From NCBI GenBank assembly GCA_046349635.1, contig JAXMBX010000027.1, forward strand, positions 1-64,000: a DNA stretch of 64,000 nucleotides, in the 5' to 3' direction. The notes below the pieces were generated by a model. That model was given only the letters and a program-made list of their open reading frames with translations, had not been told where the DNA came from and made no database searches. Made by a program: the position numbers and the translations under genes. Origin of the DNA: JAXMBX01 sp046349635. GTDB taxonomy: Bacteria > Planctomycetota > Planctomycetia > Planctomycetales > Planctomycetaceae. Positions 1-9,142 of this stretch are shown here, piece after piece; the first letter of the stretch is position 1; each line of letters starts with the position of its first letter.

Positions 1-902
1 AGGACATTCACCACGTTGGAAGTCTTGGGCAACTGCATCTGGAAGGCACTGGAACCCGTTTCACTTTCCAGCTTTTCGATCTTGAAGGGATGCCGGCCAT
101 TCACGACCACGTTCACCGTTTTCGTCTGGCCGGGGGCCATCGTTCCGAGAAAAACCGTTTCCGGGGTGATCTTGAATTCCGCTTCGACGCGGGCTTCCAC
201 CAACAGCGGAATTTCCGGGTTGCTGGCGTCATTCGTCAGGATCATCAACCGTTCACGAAGGTCTCCCTTGGGAGCTTTTTCCTTGACGGTGACAATAACG
301 TCATAGGCAATCTGTCCATCCGGAGTGCGGGACATTTCCTTGACGTTTGAAATCACGTTGTCGTTCTGACTCACGATCTTCTGAATCCGCCAGTCGGGGC
401 GACCGGCATAGTTGACCCGGATGACCCGTTCGTGAGGCACACCCTGCGGAACCGGTCCGAATTCCGCTCCGCCGGGGGAGAGGACCACGTCGGTCCGGAT
501 GTAGCCATGGATGGGAATCGAGACCTCCTGATACAGGGGAGTCGGTCCTTCCATGTTGAAGGTGACATAGACGGTGGCGTTCCGTTCCTTTGAGAAGCGA
601 ACGGTATCCATCTTGATTTCAATGTAGGTCGACTCGGTCGACTTCAGCTGGGGCTGCAGAACCTGGGCGGAAATACAGCCGCAGCTGGTCCGCACCCCCG
701 CGATATTCATCGTTTCCTGGTAGACATTCGTGACCTTCAGGCGATAGGTCGCATCAGCCCCACGGGCAATGACCTTAAAGTCGTGGCTCTGCTTCTCAAG
801 CATCTTCTGCGCCCAGTTCAATTCCTGAGCATAGATAGAGGCGGCGCTCCACGTCCCCAACAGGCAAACCAAAGCCATGCGTCGAAAGTGGATTGTCAAC
901 AT
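1..902 (-). CDS. DUF1573 domain exported protein, 3' end outside window
   Basis: About 300 residues are visible before the window edge; the frame is open to base 1, so the C-terminus is missing. The ATG at 902 gives a short basic n-region with two Arg and a hydrophobic stretch ending in AAS-IYAQ, a plausible signal peptide; an in-frame ATG at 878 would remove the basic residues. The mature part has the DUF1573 pattern: an Ig-like beta fold with a TSCGC motif near residues 73-76, followed by a second beta domain with the phrase LGTMAPGQTKT. This family is abundant in planctomycetes and Bacteroidetes; its biochemical role is unknown, probably periplasmic or surface exposed. A GGAG lies about 10 bases upstream of the start. 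Confidence 0.8.
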   Translation of the reverse strand, partial: MLTIHFRRMALVCLLGTWSAASIYAQELNWAQKMLEKQSHDFKVIARGADATYRLKVTNVYQETMNIAGVRTSCGCISAQVLQPQLKSTESTYIEIKMDTVRFSKERNATVYVTFNMEGPTPLYQEVSIPIHGYIRTDVVLSPGGAEFGPVPQGVPHERVIRVNYAGRPDWRIQKIVSQNDNVISNVKEMSRTPDGQIAYDVIVTVKEKAPKGDLRERLMILTNDASNPEIPLLVEARVEAEFKITPETVFLGTMAPGQTKTVNVVVNGRHPFKIEKLESETGSSAFQMQLPKTSNVVNV

Positions 903-1618
903 GCGGTGTATACTCCAACGATCAAAACCCAGCTCAGGAGATCGATGCAAAGCATCAATTCCGTTCACGCTGTCCGATCTCAGCTCCCTCTTCATCCTAT
1001 CTTACAGAGACATCCTTGTCAGTCACCCCAAAATCGTCCAGTCCAATTACGTTTTAAGTCGTAAAAGTAAGAGTCCAGTGACGTTTGCGAGTTTTACCTC
1101 AGAGATCGGTGCGATTGTCTTACGAACATCCCAAGTCAAAAAAATATTTCCGCTCCCAGCGAACGGTGATTCTCACGAGTCAAACCACAAAGCGGTGGCA
1201 GGTTAGTGGCTTCCCGGAATCCTGTCAATCTTGGTGCTCTGCCAAAGCTGTGATGCCAAAGAGTCGTGGCTGCTTGCGTCGCAGCCGCACCACACAGCCT
1301 TCTTAAGTCTCTACCCTGTGATTATGACACCTTTTCCAGGAGGCCAAAGCGACGTTTTCTCAATTTCGACCAAATAGACAGACGGCAAAACAAAGACTTT
1401 CCCCAGACCTGAAGTCTTCGCAAGTTGGCAGGGTTTAACCCTCTCAGCCCTTGGTCTTTGGGACCCATCGGGATACGATGACTTTGCCAAGTGTCGCGAC
1501 AAAAATCGGAGCGATCGCCCACCGGATTCTCGCCAACGATAAATCCCCTGCACCCAGAAATTCAGGGCGTAAAAACTACGTCGGCGGACATCTCCTTTTG
1601 AACCCCAGAGGAGTGAAG
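903..1618. other. intergenic region between divergent genes
   Basis: This 716-base stretch between the divergent DUF1573 and thioredoxin/NHL genes shows no convincing gene. Short open frames on both strands have no recognisable domain and overlap each other. A small hairpin, GATGC-aaa-GCATC, lies at 944-956, about 42 bases upstream of the DUF1573 start. The region presumably holds both promoters, but no clear sigma70 box pair was found. Confidence 0.5.
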
Positions 1619-3760
1619 ATGCGGAGTCAGGTTAAAATGGAACGACGGACATGGTTTTGCGATCTGAACGGCCTGTTTCATTGCTCTCTTCCCCTGCTGT
1701 TTGCCCTCGTCACCGGGCTGGTTTTGCCCGGTTGCGTGCGCGGCGAAGATAAAGCGACCCCGCAAAGCGCCAAGGAGTCGACCGTGGATGACGACTCGAC
1801 CAATGACGAAATCGCCGAGGAAGGGGCCGTCCCGGAGAATCCGGTTCCCGGACGATTTCCCGCCCCTTCCCTGGATGGGGGAAAAAGCTGGCTGAACACT
1901 TCGGGTGAGATCAGCCTCAAGGATCTCAAGGGGAAAATCGTCCTGCTCGATTTCTGGACCTTCTGCTGCATCAACTGCATGCACATTCTTCCCGATCTCA
2001 AATACCTGGAGCATAAGTATTCCAAGGATCTGGTCGTCATCGGGGTGCATTCCGCCAAGTTCGACAACGAAAAAGATACAGAGAACATCCGTCGTGCGAT
2101 CCTCCGTTACGAAATCGAGCACCCGGTCATCAACGATGCCAATATGACCGTCTGGCAGAAGTTCAACGTCCATTCCTGGCCGACGCTGGTCGTGATCGAT
2201 CCGGAAGGTAAATACTGCGGCCATCTTTCGGGAGAGGGAAACAGGGAGGTCCTCGATAAGCTGATCGGCGCGATGATCAAGTATCACCGGGCCAAAGGGA
2301 CGCTCGATGAAACCCCCGTCCAGTTCGGCCTTGAACGGAACAAAGTGAAGGCCGGCGCCTTGAAGTTCCCGGGGAAAATCCTGGCCGATGAAGCCGGGAA
2401 AAGGTTGTTCATTTCCGACAGCAACCACAATCGCATCGTGATCGCCGGAGTGGATGGGAATGTGGAAGCCGTCATTGGCTCCGGAGCCATCGGCAAGCAG
2501 GATGGCGATTACGCCACCGCGACCTTCGATCATCCGCAGGGAATGGCGCTCGTCGGAGACCAGTTATATGTTGCTGACACGGAAAATCATCTCCTCCGTC
2601 AGGTCGACCTGAAAGCGAAGACCGTTACAACTCTCGCTGGAACGGGGCACCAGTCGCACAACCGGGCACTGGATGGAGGCAGGCTGCGTGAAACTGCACT
2701 CAACAGCCCCTGGGATCTGGTTTACGTCAACGACAAGCTGTACATCGCGATGGCGGGGCCGCATCAAATCTGGGTCATGGATCCCGCCAAGAAAACGATT
2801 CAGCCGTATGCCGGCTCCGGACGAGAAGATATCCTGAATGGTTCACTCGGAGATTGTGCCCTCGCCCAGCCTTCCGGCATCGTGACCGATGGTCAGTTCT
2901 TGTACGTCGTGGACAGCGAAGGCTCGGCCGTCCGGAAGGTGCCTCTCGATCACTCCAAGAAGGTCTCCACGATCGTCGGAGCCTCCGACCTGCCGCAGGG
3001 ACGCACGCTGTTTGAATTCGGGGACGTGGACGGCATTGGGGCCAATGCGCGCCTGCAGCATCCCCTCGGGATCGCGATCAGAGGCGAAAACCTGTTTGTC
3101 GCCGACAGCTACAACCACAAGATCAAGCAGGTGAGCCTGGCAGACAAATCCTCCAAGACCGTTCTCGGGAATGGCTCCGCGGGGAACAAGCTCAGCCCGC
3201 CTCAATTCTCGGAGCCGGCGGGGCTCGCGTTCCTGGGAGACAATCTGTACATCGCCGACACAAACAATCACCGGATCTGTGTCGTGGATACGAAGTCGAA
3301 GGAGATGAAGGAGTTCGTGTTGAACGGGCTGCAACCTCCCCCCGCGACCGAAGCCGCTCCGCCCGCCATGGCGGGCAAGACGATCAAGCTCCCGCTCCAG
3401 AAAGTCAAAGGTGGGGAAGCACTCAAGCTGGAATTCCACCTGAAGCTTCCCGAAGGGTTCAAGCTGAATCCGGAATCTCCCGCGGCCGTGAAGATCAGCG
3501 CCAAGGGGGACCTGCTGGCGGCCGGGGATCTGGGCACCCGCCGAGAGGCCCAGAAGGATGGCGAAATCCTGTCGATTTCCACTCCGTTGGCCCAGTCGAT
3601 GGGAAAGAGTGAAGTGAACGTCGAATTGACGTTCACCTACTGCCGGAACGGGGTTGGCGGCGTCTGCAAACTGGGGAAACTTCAGTGGACTTTCCCGCTG
3701 GAAGTCTCTGCCGGCGGGAAGCGAGACCAGGTCGTTCTGGAAGCGAATTTGGCGAAGTAA
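1619..3760 (+). CDS. thioredoxin-like / NHL-repeat lipoprotein (NHLRC2 type)
   Basis: Protein of 713 residues. The ATG at 1619 is chosen because AGAGGAG sits 5 bases upstream; the frame stays open further 5' but without a ribosome site. The N-terminus has a hydrophobic segment ending in a lipobox LPGC (Cys39), so it is probably a membrane-anchored lipoprotein. Residues about 80-230 form a thioredoxin-like/AhpC-TSA domain with a CINC active site (Cys117-Cys120) in the context DFWTFCCINC. Residues about 240-600 carry several NHL repeats (for example LFISDSNHNRI, LYVADTENHLLR, LFVADSYNHKIKQ, LYIADTNNHRI), a beta-propeller. The last 130 residues are a beta-rich tail. The order Trx, NHL, C-terminal beta domain matches the NHLRC2 family. 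The substrate is unknown; the CxxC suggests extracytoplasmic disulfide chemistry. Confidence 0.87.
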   Translation: MRSQVKMERRTWFCDLNGLFHCSLPLLFALVTGLVLPGCVRGEDKATPQSAKESTVDDDSTNDEIAEEGAVPENPVPGRFPAPSLDGGKSWLNTSGEISLKDLKGKIVLLDFWTFCCINCMHILPDLKYLEHKYSKDLVVIGVHSAKFDNEKDTENIRRAILRYEIEHPVINDANMTVWQKFNVHSWPTLVVIDPEGKYCGHLSGEGNREVLDKLIGAMIKYHRAKGTLDETPVQFGLERNKVKAGALKFPGKILADEAGKRLFISDSNHNRIVIAGVDGNVEAVIGSGAIGKQDGDYATATFDHPQGMALVGDQLYVADTENHLLRQVDLKAKTVTTLAGTGHQSHNRALDGGRLRETALNSPWDLVYVNDKLYIAMAGPHQIWVMDPAKKTIQPYAGSGREDILNGSLGDCALAQPSGIVTDGQFLYVVDSEGSAVRKVPLDHSKKVSTIVGASDLPQGRTLFEFGDVDGIGANARLQHPLGIAIRGENLFVADSYNHKIKQVSLADKSSKTVLGNGSAGNKLSPPQFSEPAGLAFLGDNLYIADTNNHRICVVDTKSKEMKEFVLNGLQPPPATEAAPPAMAGKTIKLPLQKVKGGEALKLEFHLKLPEGFKLNPESPAAVKISAKGDLLAAGDLGTRREAQKDGEILSISTPLAQSMGKSEVNVELTFTYCRNGVGGVCKLGKLQWTFPLEVSAGGKRDQVVLEANLAK

Positions 3761-3790
3761 GTCCTTGCAGGGGAAACTTCTACGCCTAGT

Positions 3791-3819
3791 TTGACCCTCT
3801 CGCCCGTTTCCGCTAGGAT
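3791..3819 (+). promoter_or_regulatory. sigma70-type promoter of the rpsB cluster
   Basis: TTGACC at 3791-3796 and TAGGAT at 3814-3819 are separated by exactly 17 bases and lie about 107 bases before the rpsB start. Both boxes differ little from consensus, and the position suits transcription of rpsB-tsf. The call rests on sequence match only. Confidence 0.6.
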
Positions 3820-3925
3820 ATTCCCTTCCCAAAATGTTTCGTGGAAGCAGTTTCCGCGAAAATATTCAGTCCTCTTTTTTGTCCTCGCGGCACCCTCAGC
3901 ATGATGGGGGATAGGAGAACGCAAC

Positions 3926-4666
3926 GTGTCTGATATTGTCATCAAGGATATTCTGGAAGCGGGAGTTCACTTCGGGCATCGTGCCAGTCGCTGGAACCCC
4001 AAGATGCGCCCGTACATTCACAGCCGGCGCAATCTGATTCACATCATCGATCTGAAGGAGACCGTCCGCGGCTTGCTGCGGGCGAAGAAATATCTCAGCC
4101 AGGTCGCCTCCCAGGGAAGCCTGGTTCTGTTTGTCGGAACCAAGCGTCAGGCCGCCGAGCCGATTCGTGCCGCGGCTGAAGCCTGCGGCATGCCCTACGT
4201 CAACGAACGCTGGCTGGGTGGCGCTCTGACCAATTTCCGGACGATTCGCAGCCGACTGAAGCGGCTGGAGGAACTGGAATCGCTCGAATCCACGGGGGAA
4301 CTCGCCAGCTTCTCCAAGAAGCGGCAGTCCACCCTCACCCGCGAACGGAAGAAAATCTTCCGTAACCTGTCGGGTATCCGCCACCTGAACCGCCTCCCCG
4401 AGGCGCTGGTGATCGTCGATCCCCGCAAGGAACACATCGCGGTGCGCGAGGCCAAGGTTCTTGGAATCAAGGTCGTGGCGCTGATCGATACCGACTCCGA
4501 TCCGGACACGGTCGATCTCCCCATTCCCGGCAACGATGACAGCATTCGCTCGATCGACTTGATCCTCAAGCATCTGAGCGAGGCGGTCGCCGAAGGGAAG
4601 GCGTTGATCGCTCCGCAGGAAGCCAAGGAAAGCAGCCCCGGACCGGCTCCCGTTCCGTCGCTGTAA
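3926..4666 (+). CDS. rpsB: 30S ribosomal protein S2
   Basis: Protein of 246 residues with the full S2 signature: the N-terminal GVHFGHRASRWNPKM, the RNLIHIIDLKET segment, FVGTKRQA and ERWLGGALTNF, then the conserved DPRKEHIAVREA and DTDSDPDTVDLPIPGND near the C-terminus. It is a structural protein of the small ribosomal subunit needed for S1 docking and initiation. Translation starts at a GTG, preceded by AGGAG about 8 bases upstream; no nearer ATG fits the conserved N-terminus. It is the first gene of the rpsB-tsf-pyrH-frr order typical of bacteria. The C-terminal tail ends in a short Pro-rich extension. Confidence 0.97.
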   Translation: MSDIVIKDILEAGVHFGHRASRWNPKMRPYIHSRRNLIHIIDLKETVRGLLRAKKYLSQVASQGSLVLFVGTKRQAAEPIRAAAEACGMPYVNERWLGGALTNFRTIRSRLKRLEELESLESTGELASFSKKRQSTLTRERKKIFRNLSGIRHLNRLPEALVIVDPRKEHIAVREAKVLGIKVVALIDTDSDPDTVDLPIPGNDDSIRSIDLILKHLSEAVAEGKALIAPQEAKESSPGPAPVPSL

Positions 4667-4857
4667 TTTCGGGACCGCCCCTGCATGATGTCGTTCTGCA
4701 GGAGAAAAGCCAGGTGCAGCTTGCCTCAAACGAGAGCAGGCTGAATCAGATCATTAAAGAGTGCGAGCGGACCTCGGTCTTGCGAAGAGAACTGCATCGG
4801 CAGGATTCGGCGAACCGAAGTCCCTCTCGCGTTGACAGATAATAGAGGAGAAGTTTC

Positions 4858-5697
4858 ATGGCAGAGATTAGTGCTGCTGCAGTGCGTGCCCTTCGCGAAC
4901 GGACCGACTTGCCCTTGATGGATTGCAAGCGCGCCTTGACGGAGGCGGATGGTAATGAAGAAAAGGCGGTCGAGATCCTCAAGAAACAGGGGCTCAAGGC
5001 CATCGACAAGCGGAAGGACAATGCGACTTCGGAAGGCCGGATCCGGGCGGCGGTCTCCGATGACCAGGGAATCGCGGCGATGATCGAATTGCAGTGCGAA
5101 TCCGCTCCCGTCGCCAAGAGCGACGACTTTCTGTTCCTGGCGGATCAGCTTGTCAAGCAATTGCTCGTCGGCCCCGGTGCGGCCACGCCGGAAGAACTCC
5201 TGAAGCAACCCGTTCCGGATCGCGCCGGCATGACCCTGCAGGCGCTGCTCGAAGAAGTGACCAACAAGATCCGCGAGAAGATTATTCTCGCCCGCGTCTT
5301 GAAGGTAGCCGGTCCGGCTGGGGCGTATGCACACCACGACGGCAAGACCGGCGTGCTGTTCCAGGCCTCCGGCAAGCCCGCCAACAACGAAGTCCTCCGC
5401 GACGTCGCGATGCACGTCGCCGCGATGCGTCCGAGTGCGACTCTTCCGGCCGAGTTGGACACCAGTCTCGTCGACGCTGAGAAGAAGCGTCTGACCGACG
5501 AAGCGGTCGCCTCGAAGAAGCCCGCCAACATCATCGAGAAGATGGTGGAAGGACGAATGAAGGTCTTCTACGCGGAGAAGGGGGTGTTGATCGAACAACC
5601 CTTCGCCAAGGACGACAGCAAGACGGTCGGCAAGGCCCTCGCTGACGCGGGGCTGAACGCGGTGAAGTTCACTCGCTGGGTGCTCGGCACCGGCTGA
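4858..5697 (+). CDS. tsf: elongation factor Ts
   Basis: Protein of 279 residues. The N-terminal UBA-like domain reads VRALRERTDLPLMDCKRAL, followed by ALTEADGNEEKAVEILKKQG, the diagnostic EF-Ts start. The core contains the dimerisation region and the conserved HVAAMRP motif, and the end has the FVKGRMKVFYAEKGVLIEQPF-like segment (here VEGRMKVFYAEKG). EF-Ts exchanges GDP for GTP on EF-Tu. A strong AGAGGAG ribosome site lies 7-8 bases before the ATG. The 191-base gap after rpsB has no clear terminator, so the two are probably cotranscribed. A hairpin terminator follows the stop. Confidence 0.97.
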   Translation: MAEISAAAVRALRERTDLPLMDCKRALTEADGNEEKAVEILKKQGLKAIDKRKDNATSEGRIRAAVSDDQGIAAMIELQCESAPVAKSDDFLFLADQLVKQLLVGPGAATPEELLKQPVPDRAGMTLQALLEEVTNKIREKIILARVLKVAGPAGAYAHHDGKTGVLFQASGKPANNEVLRDVAMHVAAMRPSATLPAELDTSLVDAEKKRLTDEAVASKKPANIIEKMVEGRMKVFYAEKGVLIEQPFAKDDSKTVGKALADAGLNAVKFTRWVLGTG

Positions 5698-5716
5698 AAA
5701 TAACGGCGTCCAACGG

Positions 5717-5748
5717 AACCCGGCTTCGCAGGAAGCCGGGTTCTTTCC
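5717..5748 (+). terminator. rho-independent terminator after tsf
   Basis: A perfect 11-base-pair stem (AACCCGGCTTC / GAAGCCGGGTT) closes a GCAG loop at 5728-5731 and is followed by a short T-rich tract. It lies 20 bases after the tsf stop and before pyrH, so pyrH may depend on read-through or its own promoter. Confidence 0.75.
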
Positions 5749-5804
5749 ATTTCCAAGCGTCCTTCTCCGTTCTCAAGAAGGCATTCTGCGTAAGGCTTGA
5801 AGCC

Positions 5805-6563
5805 ATGAGTGAATCCAGCTCCAATCTCCCCTACAAGCGGGTGTTGCTGAAGATCAGCGGCGAGACGTTCTGCCGGCGGGGGGAATCCGGAATCAGCGTT
5901 CCGGAACTGAATGCCCTCTCCGAAGAACTCAAGCAGGTCGTTTCCCACGGCGTGCAACTGGCGATCGTCGTCGGCGGCGGAAATATCCTCCGCGGACGGC
6001 AGTTCTCCGGTTACCAACACGTCATCAAGCAGCCTACCGCTCACTACATGGGGATGCTGGCAACGGTGATCAACGGGCTCGCGTTACAGGATTCACTGGA
6101 GAATGCCGGCGTCCCGACCCGTTTGCAGACGGCCATCAGCATGGAGAAGGTGGCCGAGCCGTTTATCCGCCGCCGCTGCATCCGACATCTGGAAAAAGGG
6201 CGCGTGGTGATTCTCGCCGCGGGAACGGGGAGTCCGTTCGTGACGACCGACACCGCAGCCGCGCTGCGAGCCCGCGAAATCGAAGCGGACGTCGTGCTGA
6301 AAGCCACCAAGGTGGATGGCATCTTCAATGCCGACCCGGAAAAGAATCCGCATGCGGTTCGCTACCCGGAAATCACCTATCAGGATTTTCTGCAACAGAA
6401 TCTGCAGGTCATGGATGCCCAGGCGATTCATCACTGCATGGAGCACGGCATTCCGATCGTCGTCTTCAACTACCAGAAGCCGGGGAACATCGAGCGGGCC
6501 GTCCTTGGAGAACGGATCGGCACGCGGGTCGTCGGGATGTCCGGGAATGGGGCCCGCGCCTGA
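5805..6563 (+). CDS. pyrH: uridylate (UMP) kinase
   Basis: Protein of 252 residues in the amino-acid-kinase fold. The start KRVLLKISGE, the VVGGGNILRG glycine-rich phosphate loop, ALQDSLE, the GTGSPFVTTDTAAALRA segment and KATKVDGIFNADP are all conserved in bacterial PyrH. It phosphorylates UMP to UDP using ATP and is a hexameric cytosolic enzyme. It lies between tsf and frr as in most bacteria. The ribosome site is weak (AAGG about 10 bases upstream). The next gene begins about 90 bases later. Confidence 0.96.
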   Translation: MSESSSNLPYKRVLLKISGETFCRRGESGISVPELNALSEELKQVVSHGVQLAIVVGGGNILRGRQFSGYQHVIKQPTAHYMGMLATVINGLALQDSLENAGVPTRLQTAISMEKVAEPFIRRRCIRHLEKGRVVILAAGTGSPFVTTDTAAALRAREIEADVVLKATKVDGIFNADPEKNPHAVRYPEITYQDFLQQNLQVMDAQAIHHCMEHGIPIVVFNYQKPGNIERAVLGERIGTRVVGMSGNGARA

Positions 6564-6654
6564 GCGAGGGGTTGTTGAGGCCGCATCCCGCGTCGTAAGA
6601 TAATCAAACTTGGGGTAACGATCGCAGTCGATCAGCAGCGAAGGAAGAATCAAC

Positions 6655-7215
6655 ATGGATCAGGACGAAATTCTGCTGGATGCCGAGGACCGGATGGAAA
6701 AGGCTCTCGAAGTGCTGCAAAAGCAGTTGCAGGGAATCCGGACCGGGCGCGCAACCCCGGGCCTGGTGGATTCGATCCGGGCGGAGTGCTACGGTCAGCC
6801 GACTCCGCTCAAGCAACTCGCGAGCATCAGTTGCCCCGAGCCGCAGCAGATTGTGATCCGCCCCTTCGATGCGGGCAACCTGAGTGCAATCGCCAAGGCG
6901 ATTCAGTCGAGCGACGTGGGGCTTTCTCCGAACTCGGACGGCCGCCTGATCCGCCTGAATGTTCCCCCGCTTTCGACGGAGCGCCGCAAGCAACTGGTCT
7001 CCCGCGTCAAAGAGTTTGCGGAAGAATCACGAATTTCCATTCGTAACATCCGCCGCGATGCTAACAAGCATGCCGATCAGTCCCAGAAGGACAAGGTCTT
7101 CAGTGAGGACGATTGCGAGACCTGCAAGGAGCAGACCCAGGAGCTGACCAAGAAGTACGAAGGAAAGGTCAACGCCCTGGCGAGCGGTAAGGAAAATGAG
7201 ATCATGAACGAATAG
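6655..7215 (+). CDS. frr: ribosome recycling factor
   Basis: Protein of 186 residues matching the usual RRF length. Diagnostic segments are KALEVLQKQLQGIRTGRATPGLVDSI at the N-terminus, the PLKQLASISCPEPQQIVIRPFD core, and the C-terminal arm with VKEFAEESRISIRNIRRDANK. RRF splits the post-termination ribosome together with EF-G. GAAGGA lies about 9 bases before the ATG. A strong terminator follows 48 bases after the stop and closes the translation cluster. Confidence 0.97.
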   Translation: MDQDEILLDAEDRMEKALEVLQKQLQGIRTGRATPGLVDSIRAECYGQPTPLKQLASISCPEPQQIVIRPFDAGNLSAIAKAIQSSDVGLSPNSDGRLIRLNVPPLSTERRKQLVSRVKEFAEESRISIRNIRRDANKHADQSQKDKVFSEDDCETCKEQTQELTKKYEGKVNALASGKENEIMNE

Positions 7216-7263
7216 TCCGGTTATGCCGGGCTTGTGGGCGAATCGCCCAACTCGATTCTAATA

Positions 7264-7297
7264 AACGGGTTTCATCGCAGGATGAAGCCCGTTTTTT
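7264..7297 (+). terminator. rho-independent terminator after frr
   Basis: A 13-base-pair stem (AACGGGTTTCATC / GATGAAGCCCGTT, with one G-T wobble) closes a GCAG loop and runs into TTTT. It ends the rpsB-frr cluster. The loop has the same four bases as the terminator after tsf. Confidence 0.85.
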
Positions 7298-7569
7298 GTG
7301 CGCGGTGCGGATCGTGGCCACTGAACTGGTCGCCGTACAACCGATACGATCCGTTTCCGGGATATTTCAGGTTGATTGCATACAGGTGTTTTGCTGCAAC
7401 CGTTGCGCATAACCCGCCGGTGATTGTTCGAAGACGGCAAGTTCCGCGCGAAACCGTTGTATGGGGGATGTGGTTTGGTCCGATTTCAATTCTCGGAACA
7501 ATTCCACGTGGCATGCCGTCTCTGCGGCGGCAGCCCTGTCACCGATAACGCGAGTCTGGGACGGACCCC
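7298..7569. other. intergenic region before the proline-rich lipoprotein
   Basis: No gene can be supported here. A short plus-strand frame covers the frr terminator and lacks any domain. The region presumably carries the promoter of the following lipoprotein gene; no clear box pair was identified. Confidence 0.4.
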
Positions 7570-8403
7570 ATGTTGCTTTATGATCGGCTTCTGAAAAATC
7601 GTCGTGCGCTTCGACATCTCACCCTGGGACTGACCCTCACCGCCACCTTGGCGGGTTGTCATTGCCCCCAGATCAAAATGCCGAAATGGCCCTGGCAGCC
7701 ATACACCCCCACGACACGTACTCCCACTACTCTGGCTCCCCCGGTGATCAGCGAGCCGATCCCGGAAGCGAGCTTGCCTCCCATCATGGAGGAATACCCG
7801 ACGGGTGGCCCTGCACTGGCCCCCGCCCCGTCGGCTCCTCCGGCTGAGGAACCGGACGGACGGCAGGAGAACGCTCCCGCTCCGAATGAGGCCCCCACGC
7901 CTCTTCCTCCGCCGAAATCCAATGCTCCCCTGAAAGCCCCCAAGAAGGCCCAGGCGCCTCGTCCGCTCGGAAGCAGCACTGCAACTCGCCTGCAGAACAA
8001 GGAACGGAAACGTCCGACGGAAGAGATCCCCGACAGCGACGACTATCTCTCCCCGGATGACGTCTCCGCGTCGGCCTCAAGGTCTGTCGCCCCGCAGAGC
8101 CGATCGGTGACTCTTCCCAAGAAGGAAGACCCCTGGCGCAGCCAGTCCGAGGTCAAGCTCCCGGAGATTCCGCCGCATCGCCTGAAGAAATCCGGCACGC
8201 CCCAACCTGCCCCGAAAGAAGAAAGCCTGCCGACCCTCTCGGCTCCCGAGCCGATCAAGAAGCGCAAGGCGGACGACGAGACCTCCGTTCCGCAGGGACA
8301 CACTCCCGCCCCGGAGATTGACGTCGAATCGACCGTATCGGAAGGCCCCAGCCTGATTCCCAGCCCCAGCCCCTACCCCTCCCAGGGCCTGGAACAGAAG
8401 TAA
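7570..8403 (+). CDS. proline-rich putative lipoprotein
   Basis: Protein of 277 residues of unknown function. The N-terminus has a basic region, a hydrophobic stretch and a lipobox LAGC with Cys30, so secretion and lipid anchoring are likely. The rest is low complexity, rich in Pro, Ala, Ser, Glu and Lys (APAPSAPPAEEPDG, TPLPPPKSNAPLKAPKK), with no predicted globular domain, and resembles a flexible envelope linker. The ATG at 7570 has no strong ribosome site. It is convergent with yidD, with a hairpin terminator between them. No family is recognised. Confidence 0.6.
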   Translation: MLLYDRLLKNRRALRHLTLGLTLTATLAGCHCPQIKMPKWPWQPYTPTTRTPTTLAPPVISEPIPEASLPPIMEEYPTGGPALAPAPSAPPAEEPDGRQENAPAPNEAPTPLPPPKSNAPLKAPKKAQAPRPLGSSTATRLQNKERKRPTEEIPDSDDYLSPDDVSASASRSVAPQSRSVTLPKKEDPWRSQSEVKLPEIPPHRLKKSGTPQPAPKEESLPTLSAPEPIKKRKADDETSVPQGHTPAPEIDVESTVSEGPSLIPSPSPYPSQGLEQK

Positions 8404-8438
8404 ACCCACCTGCCGGAAATTCTGCGGCATTCCACAGG

Positions 8439-8488
8439 CCCCGTGACGCGTCTCCAACCCTCGACGCGGCACGGGGTCTGATTATTTC
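8439..8488 (+). terminator. terminator after the proline-rich lipoprotein
   Basis: CCCCGTG-a-CGCGTC pairs with GACGCG-g-CACGGGG around a ten-base loop, with one internal mismatch, and is followed by tctgattattt. It lies 36 bases after the lipoprotein stop in the convergent gap with yidD. Confidence 0.6.
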
Positions 8489-8510
8489 GCTGGTCATAAA
8501 CCGACAAAGC

Positions 8511-8741
8511 TCACGGCGGGTCGTAGCCACCCGGATGACCGGGATGGCAGCGGAGGATCCGGCAGAACCCTTTCCAGCCTCCGCGGAACAATCCGTACTT
8601 CTGCACCGCCAGAATGAAATACTGGCTGCAACTGGGATAAAAGCGGCAATGCCGTCCCAACACGGGACTGAGCGTGTACTGGTAGATTCTCACTAATAAG
8701 ATTGCCATTTGCGCGGGGAGATTGATGATCCACTGCATCAT
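8511..8741 (-). CDS. yidD: membrane protein insertion efficiency factor YidD
   Basis: Protein of 76 residues with the YidD hallmarks: an amphipathic N-terminal helix, IYQYTLSPVLG, the Cys-containing HCRFYPSCSQY motif, and GWKGFCRILRCHPGHPGGYDP at the C-terminus. YidD acts at the inner membrane and assists YidC/Sec-dependent insertion. Its start overlaps the rnpA stop by four bases (ATGA), the usual rnpA-yidD coupling. It is convergent with the proline-rich lipoprotein gene. Confidence 0.93.
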   Translation of the reverse strand: MMQWIINLPAQMAILLVRIYQYTLSPVLGRHCRFYPSCSQYFILAVQKYGLFRGGWKGFCRILRCHPGHPGGYDPP

Positions 8742-9124
8742 TCTTCCCCTGCGGAAACGCCGCGAGACAGTTTCCGCTCCAAATGGCGACAGGCCTCGCG
8801 AAGCGACAATCGCAACTCCTCCAGCGTCGGGGCGATCCCCTGGCGGGGGATGACGATCAGATCCAGGCCCCGGGGAAGCTGGGCCATTGAAAGACGAAAC
8901 GCCTCGCGCAATAGCCGCTTGATCCGGGATCGCTGTACGGAGCCTCCGAATCGTCGTGAGACACTCAAACCCAACCGGGTATCAGGCAGACCGTTCCGCC
9001 GAGCAAACATAAGAATGCGTGCATCTCCCCACCGCCGTGCCAGTTGATAGACCCGCTGAAACTCAGGGGACTTTCGCAAGCGGTTCGACTTGGGGAATCT
9101 CTGGGACATGACTCGGGCACGCAT
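8738..9124 (-). CDS. rnpA: ribonuclease P protein component
   Basis: Protein of 128 residues. It contains FPKSNRLRKSPEFQRVY, the LGLSVSRRFGGSVQRSRIKRLLREAFR signature (the RNR-type RNA-binding motif) and the DLIVIPRQG strand. It binds the RNase P RNA and matures tRNA 5' ends. The ATG at 9124 precedes an alternative ATG five codons later (MSQRF); neither has a strong ribosome site. rpmH, often directly upstream of rnpA, is absent here; instead a membrane protein and a DnaJ-like gene precede it. The gene is translationally coupled to yidD. Confidence 0.92.
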   Translation of the reverse strand: MRARVMSQRFPKSNRLRKSPEFQRVYQLARRWGDARILMFARRNGLPDTRLGLSVSRRFGGSVQRSRIKRLLREAFRLSMAQLPRGLDLIVIPRQGIAPTLEELRLSLREACRHLERKLSRGVSAGEE

Positions 9125-9142
9125 GAAGGAGCATGGAAGGGA

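Noticed and set aside
1311..1553. Minus-strand frame of 80 residues in the first intergenic region
   Set aside because: No ribosome site, no domain, and overlapping frames in the same area look equally random.
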